Assembly: GCF_050433565.1 (NCBI RefSeq)
Contig: NZ_JBNPWZ010000010.1
Span: forward strand, 45,496 to 109,495
From: Ornithinibacillus bavariensis
GTDB lineage: Bacteria; Bacillota; Bacilli; Bacillales; Amphibacillaceae
Direction of reading: 5' to 3'
DNA length: 64,000 bases
Part shown: positions 1 through 8,954 of the stretch, piece after piece
Position numbering within the stretch: the stretch's first letter is position 1
Layout of the letters: every line of letters begins with the position of its first letter
Made by a program: the position numbers and the translations under genes
Notes under the pieces: model-generated
The model's input: only the letters and a program-made list of their open reading frames with translations
The model's database searches: none
What the model was told of the DNA's origin: nothing

Positions 1-453
1 TACGGTATCTCCACCACCACCTGTTTTTAAATTTCCTGAATATTTCTCAGAAAGGTAATTTAGAATATCATTAACAGTTTTTGGATCACCGTTACTATTT
101 TTTGTGATTATGTCAGTCCCATATATTGCCTTGAAGTCGGCCATAGCATCTTTAATAGGTGACCATATTTCTGAATTCCTGGCTTCTTGGTAACCAAGTC
201 CAGAAGTCTCACCCATACCATTTCTTAGGCTAGTTCTGTTTTTGATATTTGCAAGGTATGATGGGTATTTATGAGAGAAAAAAACTGCCAGAGGTACAAT
301 ACTTGCATAGTGACCAGAAAGCTGATGTACTCCAGCTTCTCGATCAACTAATGCAATTGCATCGCTAATGTGATAATCTGCTAGCCCTTTAATTGTTGCT
401 CTTGTACCTATAATTTTTGATTGTAGTACATAATCATTTGTGTAATCCGCCAT
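1..453 (-). CDS. Unrecognised protein, 3' end cut by window edge
   Basis: The reading frame is open for 151 codons from an ATG at 453 to the window edge, so the C-terminus is missing. The ATG has an AAGGGGG ribosome binding site 9 nt upstream; another in-frame ATG three codons earlier sits directly on that site and is less likely. The protein starts MADYTNDYVLQSK, looks soluble, has no signal peptide or membrane segment, and contains a glycine-rich stretch near residues 145-150. I do not recognise the family. It is transcribed divergently from the type III restriction-modification pair and may be accessory or defence cargo, but that is only inferred from position. Confidence 0.6.
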   Translation of the reverse strand, partial: MADYTNDYVLQSKIIGTRATIKGLADYHISDAIALVDREAGVHQLSGHYASIVPLAVFFSHKYPSYLANIKNRTSLRNGMGETSGLGYQEARNSEIWSPIKDAMADFKAIYGTDIITKNSNGDPKTVNDILNYLSEKYSGNLKTGGGGDTV

Positions 454-563
454 CCTCTTCATCCCCCTTTAGAGCAAATCATGGAAATATTTCCATTATA
501 TTATATATTTAAGCTTCTATTTCCACAAGTGATTTCGGATAATACCAACTAGAATATGTAAAA

Positions 564-593
564 TTGAGATTTTATCACAACATCATCTATAAT
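564..593 (+). promoter_or_regulatory. Sigma-A-type promoter of the mod-res operon
   Basis: TTGAGA at 564-569 and a perfect TATAAT at 588-593 are separated by 18 nt. They lie 33 nt upstream of the mod ATG, in the divergent intergenic region. Confidence 0.6.
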
Positions 594-625
594 AGGAGAT
601 AGATTTTTATCATGAGGGAGGAATT

Positions 626-2554
626 TTGATGGGGATTGAAACAACACTTGTAACTAGAGTTAAAGATATCTTAAAGACTTTTGATGAATATTGGAATGAT
701 GGTGTTTTAAATAAACAGAAAGTTATTGATGCAATTAAAAATTATGACCACAATTTATTAAAGGCATTACTTTCTGATGAAATTATTAAAAAGACTTATT
801 CTATCAATGTCGAAGGTGTAACTGTTTTTAAACAAGAGGAATTTATTGATTTCTTTAGGTATAAAGACTATTGGAATGACAGTTTTACTCGATACAGTAA
901 TGAAATAGGATTAGCTAATGAGGGGAGATACTTAAGATATAACACAGATGTTGTTTTAAATTTTCCATATAAAGATACGGTATTAGAAGGAGGAATGACA
1001 AAAGACGATAGAAAGAGGAGTGAAATTTATTATCATAATATATTAGCAAAAGAAGAAATAGACATACTATTTGAACCAAAAGTGTTGGCAAATGTTAAAA
1101 GATATAGTTTCAATAATATTGAAAAAGCAACTGAGTTTAATGATAGTGATAATCTAATAATTAAAGGCAATAATTTGTTAGCTATTCATAGTTTGAAAAA
1201 TAGGTTTGCTGGAAAAGTTGACTTGATCTATATCGATCCACCATACAATGTAAAAAGTTCAAATAATACATTTCTATATAACAATAAATACAATAGGTCT
1301 ACCTGGTTAGTTTTTATGCAAAATAGATTAAAAGCAGCTAAAGAATTATTAACTTCAGACGGTGCAATGATTGTTGCAATTGATGAAAATGAACAAGCAT
1401 ATCTAGGAGTATTGATAGATGAAATATTTCCTAATTATGAAAAGCATTTAATAACTATAGTTCATAATCCAAGGGGTATTCAGGGGACTAACTTCTCATA
1501 TACAAATGAGTTTGCATACTTTATTATTCCTCAAGGTAAAAAGACAATAATTGATAGGAAGCTTTCAGAGGATGAAATCTCTTGGTCACCACTTCGAAAT
1601 TGGGGCGGTGAATCTCGAAGAGAGGATGCCAAGAATTGTTTTTACCCAATTATTGTAAAAAATAATGAAATTGTTGGTTTTGGTGATGTTACAGCTGATA
1701 ATGTTCATCCAGAAAAGAACGAGAATATAGGTGGTTATACTTACGTCTATCCAATTGATTCTAGTGGAGTTGAAAGAAAATGGAGATATGCACGTCAAAC
1801 TGTAGAACAAATAAAACATATGTTAACATGTGTCGAAGGTAAAGATGGAATTCTTGACATACAAATTGGGAAAGACTTTGGTCAATATAAAACTGTGTGG
1901 CAGGATCCAAGATATGATTCCAATATTTATGGAAAGCAATTATTAGGTAAACTAGTACCTGATAATCCATTTACTTTTCCAAAATCGGTGTATGCAGTTT
2001 ATGATTGTTTGTATGCAGTAGTTGGAAATAAAAAAGATGCATTAATTCTAGACTTCTTTGCTGGAAGTGGAACAACAGGGCATGCCACAATGTTATTAAA
2101 CAAAAACGATGGAGGAAATCGTAAGTATATTTTAGTTGAGCAAATGGAATATGTAGAGAGTGTTATTGTAGAAAGAATGAAGAGCTTAATACATGACGAA
2201 GATTTTAAAGAACAGAATTCTAGTTTTGTATTTGCTGAATTAATGGAACAAAATCAGAAATTTATTCGTCTGATAGAAGAAACAAAAGAAGAAAATAAGC
2301 TGGACGATATAATAGATGATATTAAAGAAAATGCATTCTTAAACTTTAAAGTGGAAATGGAAAGGGTTACCAATGATGATGAAGATTTTAAGCCCTTGTC
2401 TATTGAGGAAAAGAAAAAAGTATTAATCGGGATCCTTGATCAAAACCAGTACTATGTACCTTATTCTGAGATAGATGATTCTTCTTATGGTTTAGGTGAA
2501 GTAGAGAAATCTTTCAACCATTCGTTCTACGAAAGGGGAGTGGAAAATGAATAA
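626..2554 (+). CDS. mod: Type III restriction-modification DNA methyltransferase (Mod)
   Basis: This 642-residue protein is the modification and specificity subunit of a type III system. It would transfer a methyl group from S-adenosylmethionine to adenine in an asymmetric site and is also needed for cleavage by Res. The catalytic motif IV DPPY is near residue 204 and the SAM-binding motif FFAGSGTTG is near residue 476, the order typical of beta-class methyltransferases; the variable region between them is the probable target recognition domain. A long acidic coiled C-terminal tail follows. The gene has a good GGGAGGAA ribosome binding site and overlaps res by 8 bp, so the two are translationally coupled. 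Both are full length. The recognition sequence cannot be read from the protein. Confidence 0.95.
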   Translation: MMGIETTLVTRVKDILKTFDEYWNDGVLNKQKVIDAIKNYDHNLLKALLSDEIIKKTYSINVEGVTVFKQEEFIDFFRYKDYWNDSFTRYSNEIGLANEGRYLRYNTDVVLNFPYKDTVLEGGMTKDDRKRSEIYYHNILAKEEIDILFEPKVLANVKRYSFNNIEKATEFNDSDNLIIKGNNLLAIHSLKNRFAGKVDLIYIDPPYNVKSSNNTFLYNNKYNRSTWLVFMQNRLKAAKELLTSDGAMIVAIDENEQAYLGVLIDEIFPNYEKHLITIVHNPRGIQGTNFSYTNEFAYFIIPQGKKTIIDRKLSEDEISWSPLRNWGGESRREDAKNCFYPIIVKNNEIVGFGDVTADNVHPEKNENIGGYTYVYPIDSSGVERKWRYARQTVEQIKHMLTCVEGKDGILDIQIGKDFGQYKTVWQDPRYDSNIYGKQLLGKLVPDNPFTFPKSVYAVYDCLYAVVGNKKDALILDFFAGSGTTGHATMLLNKNDGGNRKYILVEQMEYVESVIVERMKSLIHDEDFKEQNSSFVFAELMEQNQKFIRLIEETKEENKLDDIIDDIKENAFLNFKVEMERVTNDDEDFKPLSIEEKKKVLIGILDQNQYYVPYSEIDDSSYGLGEVEKSFNHSFYERGVENE

Positions 2555-5204
2555 GGACATTTTGCATAAAAGGATAGAATGTGCGTTAAAAGAAATATGG
2601 AATACTCCCGATCCTATCCCTCTCTATATAACTAAAAATTTAAACCATGATTTGCGTCCTTATCAAGAAAGAGCCCTTGAACATTTTATATATATACAAA
2701 AGAGGGCAGGTACAAATACTTTAGTGAACCATCTTTTGTTCCATATGGCAACAGGTTCTGGTAAAACAACAGTTCTAGCATCAACAATCTTATATTTATT
2801 CAAAGAGCAAAATTACAAAAATTTTTTATTTTTTGTAAATAGTGATGCGATTATAAGAAAGACTAGGGATAATCTAACAAACCCTATTTCTCCAAAGTAT
2901 CTATTTGATACTGACGGCATTGAAATTGACGGTAAAAAAATAAATATTCAAATTGTTGATGTCTTTCCAGTATTACCTGAAGACAATACAATTTATTTAA
3001 AACTTACAACTATACAGAAGTTACATCGAGAGTTAGAAGAACCCAGAGAAAATGGGCTGACATATGTATCACTTGCAGATCAACCGATTGTTCTTCTAAG
3101 TGATGAAGCACATCACATAAACGTAGAAACAAAAAGGAAAAAGAGTCCCGATAAGAAAATGATAGAAGAAAGAAACTGGGAAAAAACTGTAAACAAAATA
3201 ATGAATAGTAATCCTGGAAATAAAATGTTTGAATTCACTGCTACTCTTGATTTAACAAAGGAATCATTATTTGAAAAATATAAGGATAAAATTGTCTTTC
3301 AGTATGATCTAAGAAAGTTTATGGATCATGGTTATTCGAAAAATGTGCTTCTAGCTAGGGCAAATGAAGATGATGAATCCAAAATGATAAATGCAATTTT
3401 ACTTAGTCAGTATAGAAAGTATATTGCTAGTGAAATCGATGTTGAGTTGAAACCAGTGATTATGTTTAAATCTCAAAAAATAGCATTATCAAAGGCTGCA
3501 AGAGATGCATTCTTTAGTATCCTCGACAATATTACAATAGAAATGTTGACAAAAAGGATAGAAAGGGGATTAAACATAAATAAGGGTGAAAGAAACGTTT
3601 GGGAAGATATGTTCACGTATTATAGTGAAGCGGATCTTACTAAAGTCATACGTGATTTGCGAAATGATTTTACCAATGATACGGTTTTAACAGTTGACAC
3701 GCAGGAGATTTTTTCTGAGAGAGACGCTTTATTACTTAATACATTAGAGGATATTAATAATCCAATTCGTGCTATTTTTGCAGTTGCAAAACTTAATGAA
3801 GGTTGGGATGTCTTAAACCTTTATGATATTGTCCGTTTAAGTGAAAGTGCAAGTAACACTAAAAATGCTACTGATTCAGAAGCCCAATTAATTGGAAGAG
3901 GTGCTCGTTACTTTCCATTCAAAATTAAAGGACAAAAATCTTTTGTTAGGAGATTTGACTATAGTAATCGTCGGTTATCTATATTAGAAAGCTTGCATTA
4001 TCATACAATTAATGACAGTGCGTATATAAAAAATCTTGAGAAGTCATTAGATGCTGCCGGAATTGTAACAAGAGAGGATAAAATTCAAAGATACGAGGCA
4101 AAAGTTAAAAATAAGTTTCGGCAACATCGCTTGTTTAGAGAAGGTAAGATATATATTAATCGAGTAGTTGAAACAACAGCAGATGACTATAAATCTCTTT
4201 TAGATTACGAGATAGATCCTAATTATAATAAAGAATTTGAACGTGCACTAGAAACGCAATATGGTAAGAAGAATTTTTCATCGGCATCAATTGGATTAGG
4301 AGATTTCCATGATGAGCAGATGAAAATTGATGAAAGATTATGGTGGAAAGCAATTCAAAGAAATAAATTCTACCGCTTTAGTAACTTGAAGAATTATATG
4401 CCAGCCATTAAAAGTATAAAAGAGTTTATTGAAAAACCAGAATTCCTTGGAGGAGTTACAATTACTCTTAGGTTACCAACTAACATTTCAATCAATGATT
4501 TACTTCCATCTGAAAAGCTTTCTTTTGTTGAATCGTTTTTAAAAGATTCTGAGGAAAAGCTTGTTGCAAATTATTCTAGGGAAAGAGGTACTCCAGAGTT
4601 TGAAGGGGTTGCGTTTTCTAGCTTAATTAATGATTACGTAATAGAAACAAATGTAGTTAAAACAAACTTAAGCAATTCAAAAGAGAGTATACAATCATAT
4701 CCAATGAGAGGGAATGACTGGTACATTTATGATCAAGCTCTTGTTAATGGTCTTGAATATGATTTTATTAAGGATATTAATGCATTAATAGATGAGTTAG
4801 AAACCAAGTATGATGAAGTATTTCTTATTCGAAATGAAAGAAAGGTTAAAATTAAAGAAATTAATGGTGTAAGGGGTTTTATGCCTGACTTCCTACTATT
4901 TTTAAAAGAAGAGGATGTAACATATCAAGTATTTATAGAACCAAAGGGTGAGCATATAAAGAAACAAGATAAATGGAAAGAAGACTTTCTGTTATCTCTT
5001 AATACCAGAAAGGACATAGTTATACTCCATGAATCAAATTCAGTAAAAATTATTGGATTAAAGTTTTATACTGAAGATAAAGAAGAGAAGAAAATGTTCA
5101 TGAAAGATTTTAGAAACAAATTACTTCCTGGTACAAGACAAATCGATGATGGTATTGATCGAGAAGGATTGTTTGATCAAACCTATATTGACGAATTTGA
5201 ATAA
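2547..5204 (+). CDS. res: Type III restriction endonuclease subunit (Res)
   Basis: This 885-residue protein is the ATP-dependent translocase and nuclease subunit. The Walker A motif ATGSGKTT is near residue 74 and the helicase motif II SDEAHH near residue 186, followed by helicase motifs including a QLIGRGARYFPF motif VI near residue 450. The C-terminal nuclease core is present: PDFLLFL followed by FIEPKG (residues about 780-810) fits the PD-(D/E)XK pattern. No frameshift or stop is seen, so with mod it should be an active complex that cuts foreign DNA lacking the host methylation. It starts inside the last codons of mod with an AGGGGAG ribosome binding site. Confidence 0.95.
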   Translation: MNKDILHKRIECALKEIWNTPDPIPLYITKNLNHDLRPYQERALEHFIYIQKRAGTNTLVNHLLFHMATGSGKTTVLASTILYLFKEQNYKNFLFFVNSDAIIRKTRDNLTNPISPKYLFDTDGIEIDGKKINIQIVDVFPVLPEDNTIYLKLTTIQKLHRELEEPRENGLTYVSLADQPIVLLSDEAHHINVETKRKKSPDKKMIEERNWEKTVNKIMNSNPGNKMFEFTATLDLTKESLFEKYKDKIVFQYDLRKFMDHGYSKNVLLARANEDDESKMINAILLSQYRKYIASEIDVELKPVIMFKSQKIALSKAARDAFFSILDNITIEMLTKRIERGLNINKGERNVWEDMFTYYSEADLTKVIRDLRNDFTNDTVLTVDTQEIFSERDALLLNTLEDINNPIRAIFAVAKLNEGWDVLNLYDIVRLSESASNTKNATDSEAQLIGRGARYFPFKIKGQKSFVRRFDYSNRRLSILESLHYHTINDSAYIKNLEKSLDAAGIVTREDKIQRYEAKVKNKFRQHRLFREGKIYINRVVETTADDYKSLLDYEIDPNYNKEFERALETQYGKKNFSSASIGLGDFHDEQMKIDERLWWKAIQRNKFYRFSNLKNYMPAIKSIKEFIEKPEFLGGVTITLRLPTNISINDLLPSEKLSFVESFLKDSEEKLVANYSRERGTPEFEGVAFSSLINDYVIETNVVKTNLSNSKESIQSYPMRGNDWYIYDQALVNGLEYDFIKDINALIDELETKYDEVFLIRNERKVKIKEINGVRGFMPDFLLFLKEEDVTYQVFIEPKGEHIKKQDKWKEDFLLSLNTRKDIVILHESNSVKIIGLKFYTEDKEEKKMFMKDFRNKLLPGTRQIDDGIDREGLFDQTYIDEFE

Positions 5205-5264
5205 TGTAAGTAGAAATTAAGTTTTAGTTTTTTTATTTTTTTACATAACTCTTTCCAATTCTAA

Positions 5265-5531
5265 AACTTTAGTTTTGGACAGCTTTCGTCAACAGTAATA
5301 GTCTTTAGACTGGCTCTGAACAAGGTTTATGGATGTTTTGGAATAATGACGCTTTTAATTGATGATCCTGTGCAAACAATGGATGAAATGAACATGGCAT
5401 CATTTGTTGAACTGCTTAGCACTGATTTAAAAGATAGGTGATTAATTGTTTCCACCTACGATAATAATATTTCGCTTTATCTGCGATATAAGTTTCTTAA
5501 GTATGGATTAATGTTGGGAATATTAATGTAA
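5265..5531 (+). pseudogene. C-terminal remnant of an SMC/Rad50-like ABC ATPase
   Basis: Reading from 5265 gives FSFGQLSS, an ABC signature-like motif, then about 20 residues later LLIDDPVQTMDEMN, a Walker B/D-loop of the Rad50/SMC type. After 58 codons a TGA at 5439-5441 interrupts the frame, which then continues with LIVSTYDNNISLYLRYKF, the usual switch-helix region where His is expected in place of Tyr, and ends at 5529-5531. The N-terminal ATP-binding half and coiled coil are gone and there is no start codon. Such ATPases are common partners in anti-phage loci, so this is probably the stump of a lost system next to mod-res. The family assignment rests on motif pattern. Confidence 0.75.
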
Positions 5532-5552
5532 AACAAGTTTTATACTTAAGGT

Positions 5553-5595
5553 AAAAATGGAATCTACCAATAATTTTAGTAGATTCCATTTTTTA
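5553..5595. terminator. Bidirectional intrinsic terminator
   Basis: A perfect 15-bp stem (5553-5567 with 5579-5593) has an A-run on the left and a T-run on the right, with an 11-nt loop. It would stop transcripts from mod-res and the ATPase remnant. Confidence 0.8.
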
Positions 5596-5608
5596 AAGCA
5601 TTTTCCAT

Positions 5609-5934
5609 GTGTTAGTAAATAGACTAGAATTAAATCCTAATTCAGGACGTATGTCTATGATTACAGAACAAGTTTTTGTAGAATGGCTGATGGGTGCAAT
5701 TAATACATGCATTCAAAAGATTAATGAATCCGACAAATGGGATAATGTGGGGAGGGGTATTATTGAAACGAATGGCAGTTCTATATCATTGAAGAAGACA
5801 ATATCTTTGTAGAAATCCTAACTATATTAAATAAAAAACATGTCATTAAATTTGAACAACCTGAGTGGTTAGGAGTTGTAGTAAATATTCATGCTAATGT
5901 TAAATTAAATACTCTATTGAATGGTTATACTTAA
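5609..5934 (+). pseudogene. Frameshifted orphan gene
   Basis: A frame opens at a GTG (5609) and reads through MSMITEQVFVEWLMGAI to GRGIIETNG near 5770. Beyond that point the sensible protein continues in another frame: QFYIIEEDNIFVEILTILNK up to a stop at 5932-5934. A single-base indel near 5770-5775 would join the two into a protein of about 108 residues. I do not recognise the family. No ribosome binding site precedes the GTG, and the terminator just upstream suggests the original 5' end has been lost or lies elsewhere. Confidence 0.45.
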
Positions 5935-6150
5935 TAAGACCAGGGGAATACTACTCTAATGTAAAGTGATTATGAAAGCAGATTGAAACTTAACTTCCAT
6001 CAATATAAATTGCATCGTGATTTGAAACAAATCCTATACTCCCATCTAGCCATGAATTGTAAATACTTTATATATTCCATCTTTGAGAAGGAAATTCTAA
6101 ACTTTTATAGAATTACTACTAATAATAAATAAGAGATAAGGGGGAAATAA

Positions 6151-6351
6151 ATGAACCATGATTTCGACCGACTACGCTGCCCTAATTGTAAAAAACTATA
6201 CAAAATGAAAGATCAAGTTTTCTTGGATGAATTAAATACTGTTACTCATCAAAAGTGTTACCACCCTAATACTATTTACTCTGTAAAAGATAAAGGTACT
6301 TATAAAGAAATTATAGAACGGTATCCTTTCTTTATCGAATTAACTCCTTAG
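6151..6351 (+). CDS. Small cysteine-containing protein of unknown function
   Basis: A 66-residue protein with a strong AAGGGGGAA ribosome binding site. Residues 10-13 form CPNC, and a single further Cys occurs near residue 36, so it could be a minimal or degenerate zinc ribbon. The rest is polar with no membrane segment. It runs tail-to-tail with the comK-like gene and the two overlap by 12 bp at their 3' ends. Similar short CPxC proteins occur in mobile elements of Bacillaceae, but I cannot name a family. Confidence 0.6.
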   Translation: MNHDFDRLRCPNCKKLYKMKDQVFLDELNTVTHQKCYHPNTIYSVKDKGTYKEIIERYPFFIELTP

Positions 6352-6813
6352 AACTCTACTTGACAACGATTTGATTAAACTTGACCTTTCCAATTGCTTA
6401 AATAATTCCAATTTAGGTACATCCATCTTGAACTGATTTCCATTTTTGAATATTACCAGAGTTTCACGGTACCCTGAGACATCCTCGACTATACTCTCTA
6501 CATGATTGAAAAATAACCAACCACACTTCCAATCCTTCAAAGCATGTGTTGGGAAGGCAAAGATATTTCGATAAATACTTATTGGGATAGGAACCTGTCG
6601 GCTGAACCCAGTAAGATGCTTAATCGCCTCCCTTCTCCCTTCAAATGAGCAAAAGTTATCCAAACAACCCCTTTTGATAATCTCAAAAGGGGTTTTCTCT
6701 ATAAACAATGTTTGATCTGTTTCCATTGCAATTGTATGGTAGCAAAAATTGTTACTAGGCAACAGCGCCATTGTTCGTTCGTTTATTTCATAATGAGGGT
6801 AAATCTTACTCAT
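6340..6813 (-). CDS. comK: Short ComK-family transcription factor
   Basis: This 157-residue protein has the ComK layout: YEINERTMALLP at the start, an FIEKTPFEIIKRGC segment, then YRNIFAFPT and WKCGWLFFNHV, which match the conserved core of the competence master activator that binds K-boxes upstream of DNA uptake genes. It is about 35 residues shorter than B. subtilis ComK (192) and stops after LSSRVLRS, so the C-terminal tail carrying the MecA-binding FMLYPK element is absent. It follows an XRE regulator by 36 bp on the same strand and probably forms an operon with it. It is probably a paralogue rather than the housekeeping comK, given its accessory neighbourhood. DNA binding and competence function are not proven. 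Confidence 0.8.
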   Translation of the reverse strand: MSKIYPHYEINERTMALLPSNNFCYHTIAMETDQTLFIEKTPFEIIKRGCLDNFCSFEGRREAIKHLTGFSRQVPIPISIYRNIFAFPTHALKDWKCGWLFFNHVESIVEDVSGYRETLVIFKNGNQFKMDVPKLELFKQLERSSLIKSLSSRVLRS

Positions 6814-6849
6814 TATATCTATCTTCCTTTATTAGTTGAAATTCTCTTT

Positions 6850-7119
6850 CTATTCTTTCCTAATATCCAATCCTCTGGAATCCAATTCCTCAATAATATG
6901 ATCAAAAATACGATTGATATCTACTCCTGCATTACGCAATCTTAACAGCGTTTCAATACGAGGCAATTTGACTCCTCTTTCGATTTCACCAATATGTTCA
7001 GGGCCAATGCCAGTATCTTGTGCAAATCTTTCCTGAGTGATATCCCTATCAACCATTCTATGTTTTCTTAGTTCATTACCGAAAAGATTGGATATTAGCT
7101 TAAGCTGCTCTTTTTCCAC
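6850..7119 (-). CDS. XRE-family helix-turn-helix regulator
   Basis: An 89-residue Cro/C1-type DNA-binding protein. The HTH covers about residues 25-60 (TQERFAQDTGIGPEHIGEIE, then GVKLPRIETLLRLRNAGV). There is no ligand or protease domain after the HTH, so it would act as a small phage- or plasmid-type repressor or activator. It lies upstream of, and probably co-transcribed with, the short comK gene and points away from the sigma-factor gene, so it may control either. A good AGGTGG ribosome binding site precedes the ATG. Confidence 0.8.
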   Translation of the reverse strand: MEKEQLKLISNLFGNELRKHRMVDRDITQERFAQDTGIGPEHIGEIERGVKLPRIETLLRLRNAGVDINRIFDHIIEELDSRGLDIRKE

Positions 7120-7428
7120 CTAGGCACATCCCTTTTTGTACCTAATTTTCATAGGAGTATCGGGAATGCTCCACAAACGAACGTATTGATTTTTACAAAA
7201 TATGTAAACTAAATATTTTTTATTTAAATGATTGAAAAAACTACCTAACTTGTAGTTTCTAACCAAAAATCGAATGATGAACGATTTTTATATAACAAAA
7301 TTTACTCTTCATAATAGAAACTGCAATTTTCCCGCCACATTTCTAAAAGTTAAGCAATGTGACAACTTCTAGCCGACAAACTATCCTTATCGTGCCGGCA
7401 CATATAAAACCGTGAAGGAGAGTATTGG
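7120..7428. other. Divergent intergenic region with palindrome
   Basis: About 310 bp separate the XRE gene from the sigma-factor gene. It is AT-rich and carries a perfect 10-bp palindrome GTGCCGGCAC at 7392-7401, just upstream of the sigma-factor ribosome binding site. A possible promoter for that gene is GTGACA (7359-7364) with TATCCT (7382-7387), spacing 17. No ORF was found. Confidence 0.4.
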
Positions 7429-7986
7429 ATGGATAAGGATTTCACCTTCGAAGAAATAGTTAAGCAGAATGAAAAGCGAATTTATTATCATATACACAAG
7501 CTGCAAATTAGAGATCCACATAATGAGTTCTATGTAGAGGGGCTCTATGCAATGTGGCTAGCCTATAAAAACTATCAACCTGATAAAGGGCCACTAGCGA
7601 CTTACTTTAATTTTATAATTCGGAATCGCTTAATTGATTTGATTCGCAGTAAGACGCGAGAACAGAAAATTAATGAGGCTTATGTACAGAAGGAAACAAT
7701 AGAACAACTGGATGGAAATCGTCTAACAATTAGTGGAATGCCACTACGCTCATCTGAGGGTATTGAGGTTGCTGATACGGAAATATGGGTCGAGTTAAAG
7801 GAATTTCTAAGTACAAACCAGTGGAAATGGGTGAACTATTTTATTATTCAAGGTCTGTCCCAGAAGGAAATTGCGGAAAAAGAGGGAGTTAGTGTGGATG
7901 CAGTAAAGAGCTGGTCACGGGAAGCCAAGAAGAAATTACGAGCTTCCGATTTGCTTACTAGTTCCAAAGACTTTTCAACTAAATAG
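7429..7986 (+). CDS. Small sigma-70-family sigma factor
   Basis: This 185-residue protein has a region 2-like N-terminal half with core-binding and -10 helices (LYAMWLAYKNYQPDKGPLAT, then IRNRLIDLIRSKTREQK, residues about 42-85) and a C-terminal region 4 HTH (LSQKEIAEKEGVSVDAVKSW, residues about 143-163). It lacks regions 1 and 3, as ECF-like or phage-type sigma factors do. No anti-sigma factor gene is adjacent. It is followed by a DnaD-like replication relic, an arrangement seen in prophages and conjugative elements where such factors drive late or transfer genes. The start ATG has a GAAGGAGAG ribosome binding site. Confidence 0.85.
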   Translation: MDKDFTFEEIVKQNEKRIYYHIHKLQIRDPHNEFYVEGLYAMWLAYKNYQPDKGPLATYFNFIIRNRLIDLIRSKTREQKINEAYVQKETIEQLDGNRLTISGMPLRSSEGIEVADTEIWVELKEFLSTNQWKWVNYFIIQGLSQKEIAEKEGVSVDAVKSWSREAKKKLRASDLLTSSKDFSTK

Positions 7987-7989
7987 ATC

Positions 7990-8008
7990 GGGTGAGGTAT
8001 CCTCACCC
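7990..8008 (+). terminator. Short perfect hairpin after the sigma-factor gene
   Basis: GGGTGAGG and CCTCACCC form an 8-bp perfect stem with a 3-nt loop. There is no T-run, so it may be a weak terminator or an mRNA processing/stability element. Confidence 0.35.
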
Positions 8009-8033
8009 CATTAATAGAAAGGGAGATATATAG

Positions 8034-8940
8034 GTGAATTATATTAAAGAGATTAATGCCTTTTATGACTTGATGGAGAGAGAACCATTGTCTGCATCAG
8101 CGGTAAATCTATGGCATACGCTAATGCACATTAACAATAAGGCTGCATGGATAGAGGAATTCACGGTGTCTGCTACCGTATTGAAGTTAAAGGGTGGGCT
8201 AACAGATAGTTCATTTAAAAGAGCGAGAAAGGAATTGGAAGAGCGTGGATTAGTAAAGTGTCGTTCAAATGGGCGTAATTCGGCACCATCTTATAAAATG
8301 AAACGATTGTATAAGATGAATTGCGCTGCCTTTGAAGAAAAGACAGCAGTTGAAGAAATAGATGGAAAGCAGGAGGCAGATCACACCATGAACCAGCAAA
8401 CGGGCTTCCACCTGAACCGGTTGACGAACGATCAGCCGAACCTACAGGGGAATCCACAAATAGACCGCCAAACGAACCTATTAAATAAACAAAAAGAAAT
8501 AAAACAAAATAAAGAAAACGAAATGAAAAGGAAGAGTTGTCTGATGCGATTGTATTTTATAAAGAGAACTTTGGAGTGGTCAGTCCATTATAGCGGAGGA
8601 ACTATTGTCATGGATTTATGAATTTGGTGATGACTTTGTCATGGAGGCGATGAAGCGAGCGCTAGAACGTGGGAAGTTTACATTTGGTTATGTGAAGGGG
8701 ATATTGAACGCTTGGGTAAAACAGGGCATTCAATCGGTGGAAACCTTGAAAGCTAAGGAAATAGCAATGAATAATGCGCGTAGAAGCAATAGTAATTCGC
8801 AGTATCGCAATGCACGAAACCAAGAGGTTGTACCAGATTGGTTTTTAGAGAGAAAGCGTAAGAAAAGGATACATAAGCAAAATGTAAGTGAAGAAGACAT
8901 AGTAAAGATGGAGGAAATATTAAAGAAATATAAAAATTAG
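8034..8940 (+). pseudogene. DnaD-like replication initiation protein, two frameshifts
   Basis: The first frame (GTG at 8034, ribosome binding site AAGGGAG) encodes a winged-helix N-terminal domain typical of DnaD-like phage or plasmid replisome organisers (residues 1-100), followed by a low-complexity Gln/Asn linker. Near 8525, in A-rich DNA, the meaningful frame shifts and reads EELSDAIVFYKENFGVVSP; near 8591 it shifts again to IAEELLSWIYEFGDDFVMEA and continues to 8938. The last two parts form one DnaD C-terminal (DnaB_2) domain, including the GYVKGILNAWVKQG motif, so at least two indels have broken the gene. Intact, it would be a protein of about 300 residues that loads helicase at an element origin. 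Confidence 0.8.
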
Positions 8941-8954
8941 AGGGAGGGGATTTA

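Noticed and set aside
8520..8605. Programmed ribosomal frameshifting in the DnaD-like gene
   Set aside because: Two changes of frame are needed, neither has a slippery heptamer followed by a structure, and the neighbouring Mrr gene is broken too, so ordinary decay is the simpler view.
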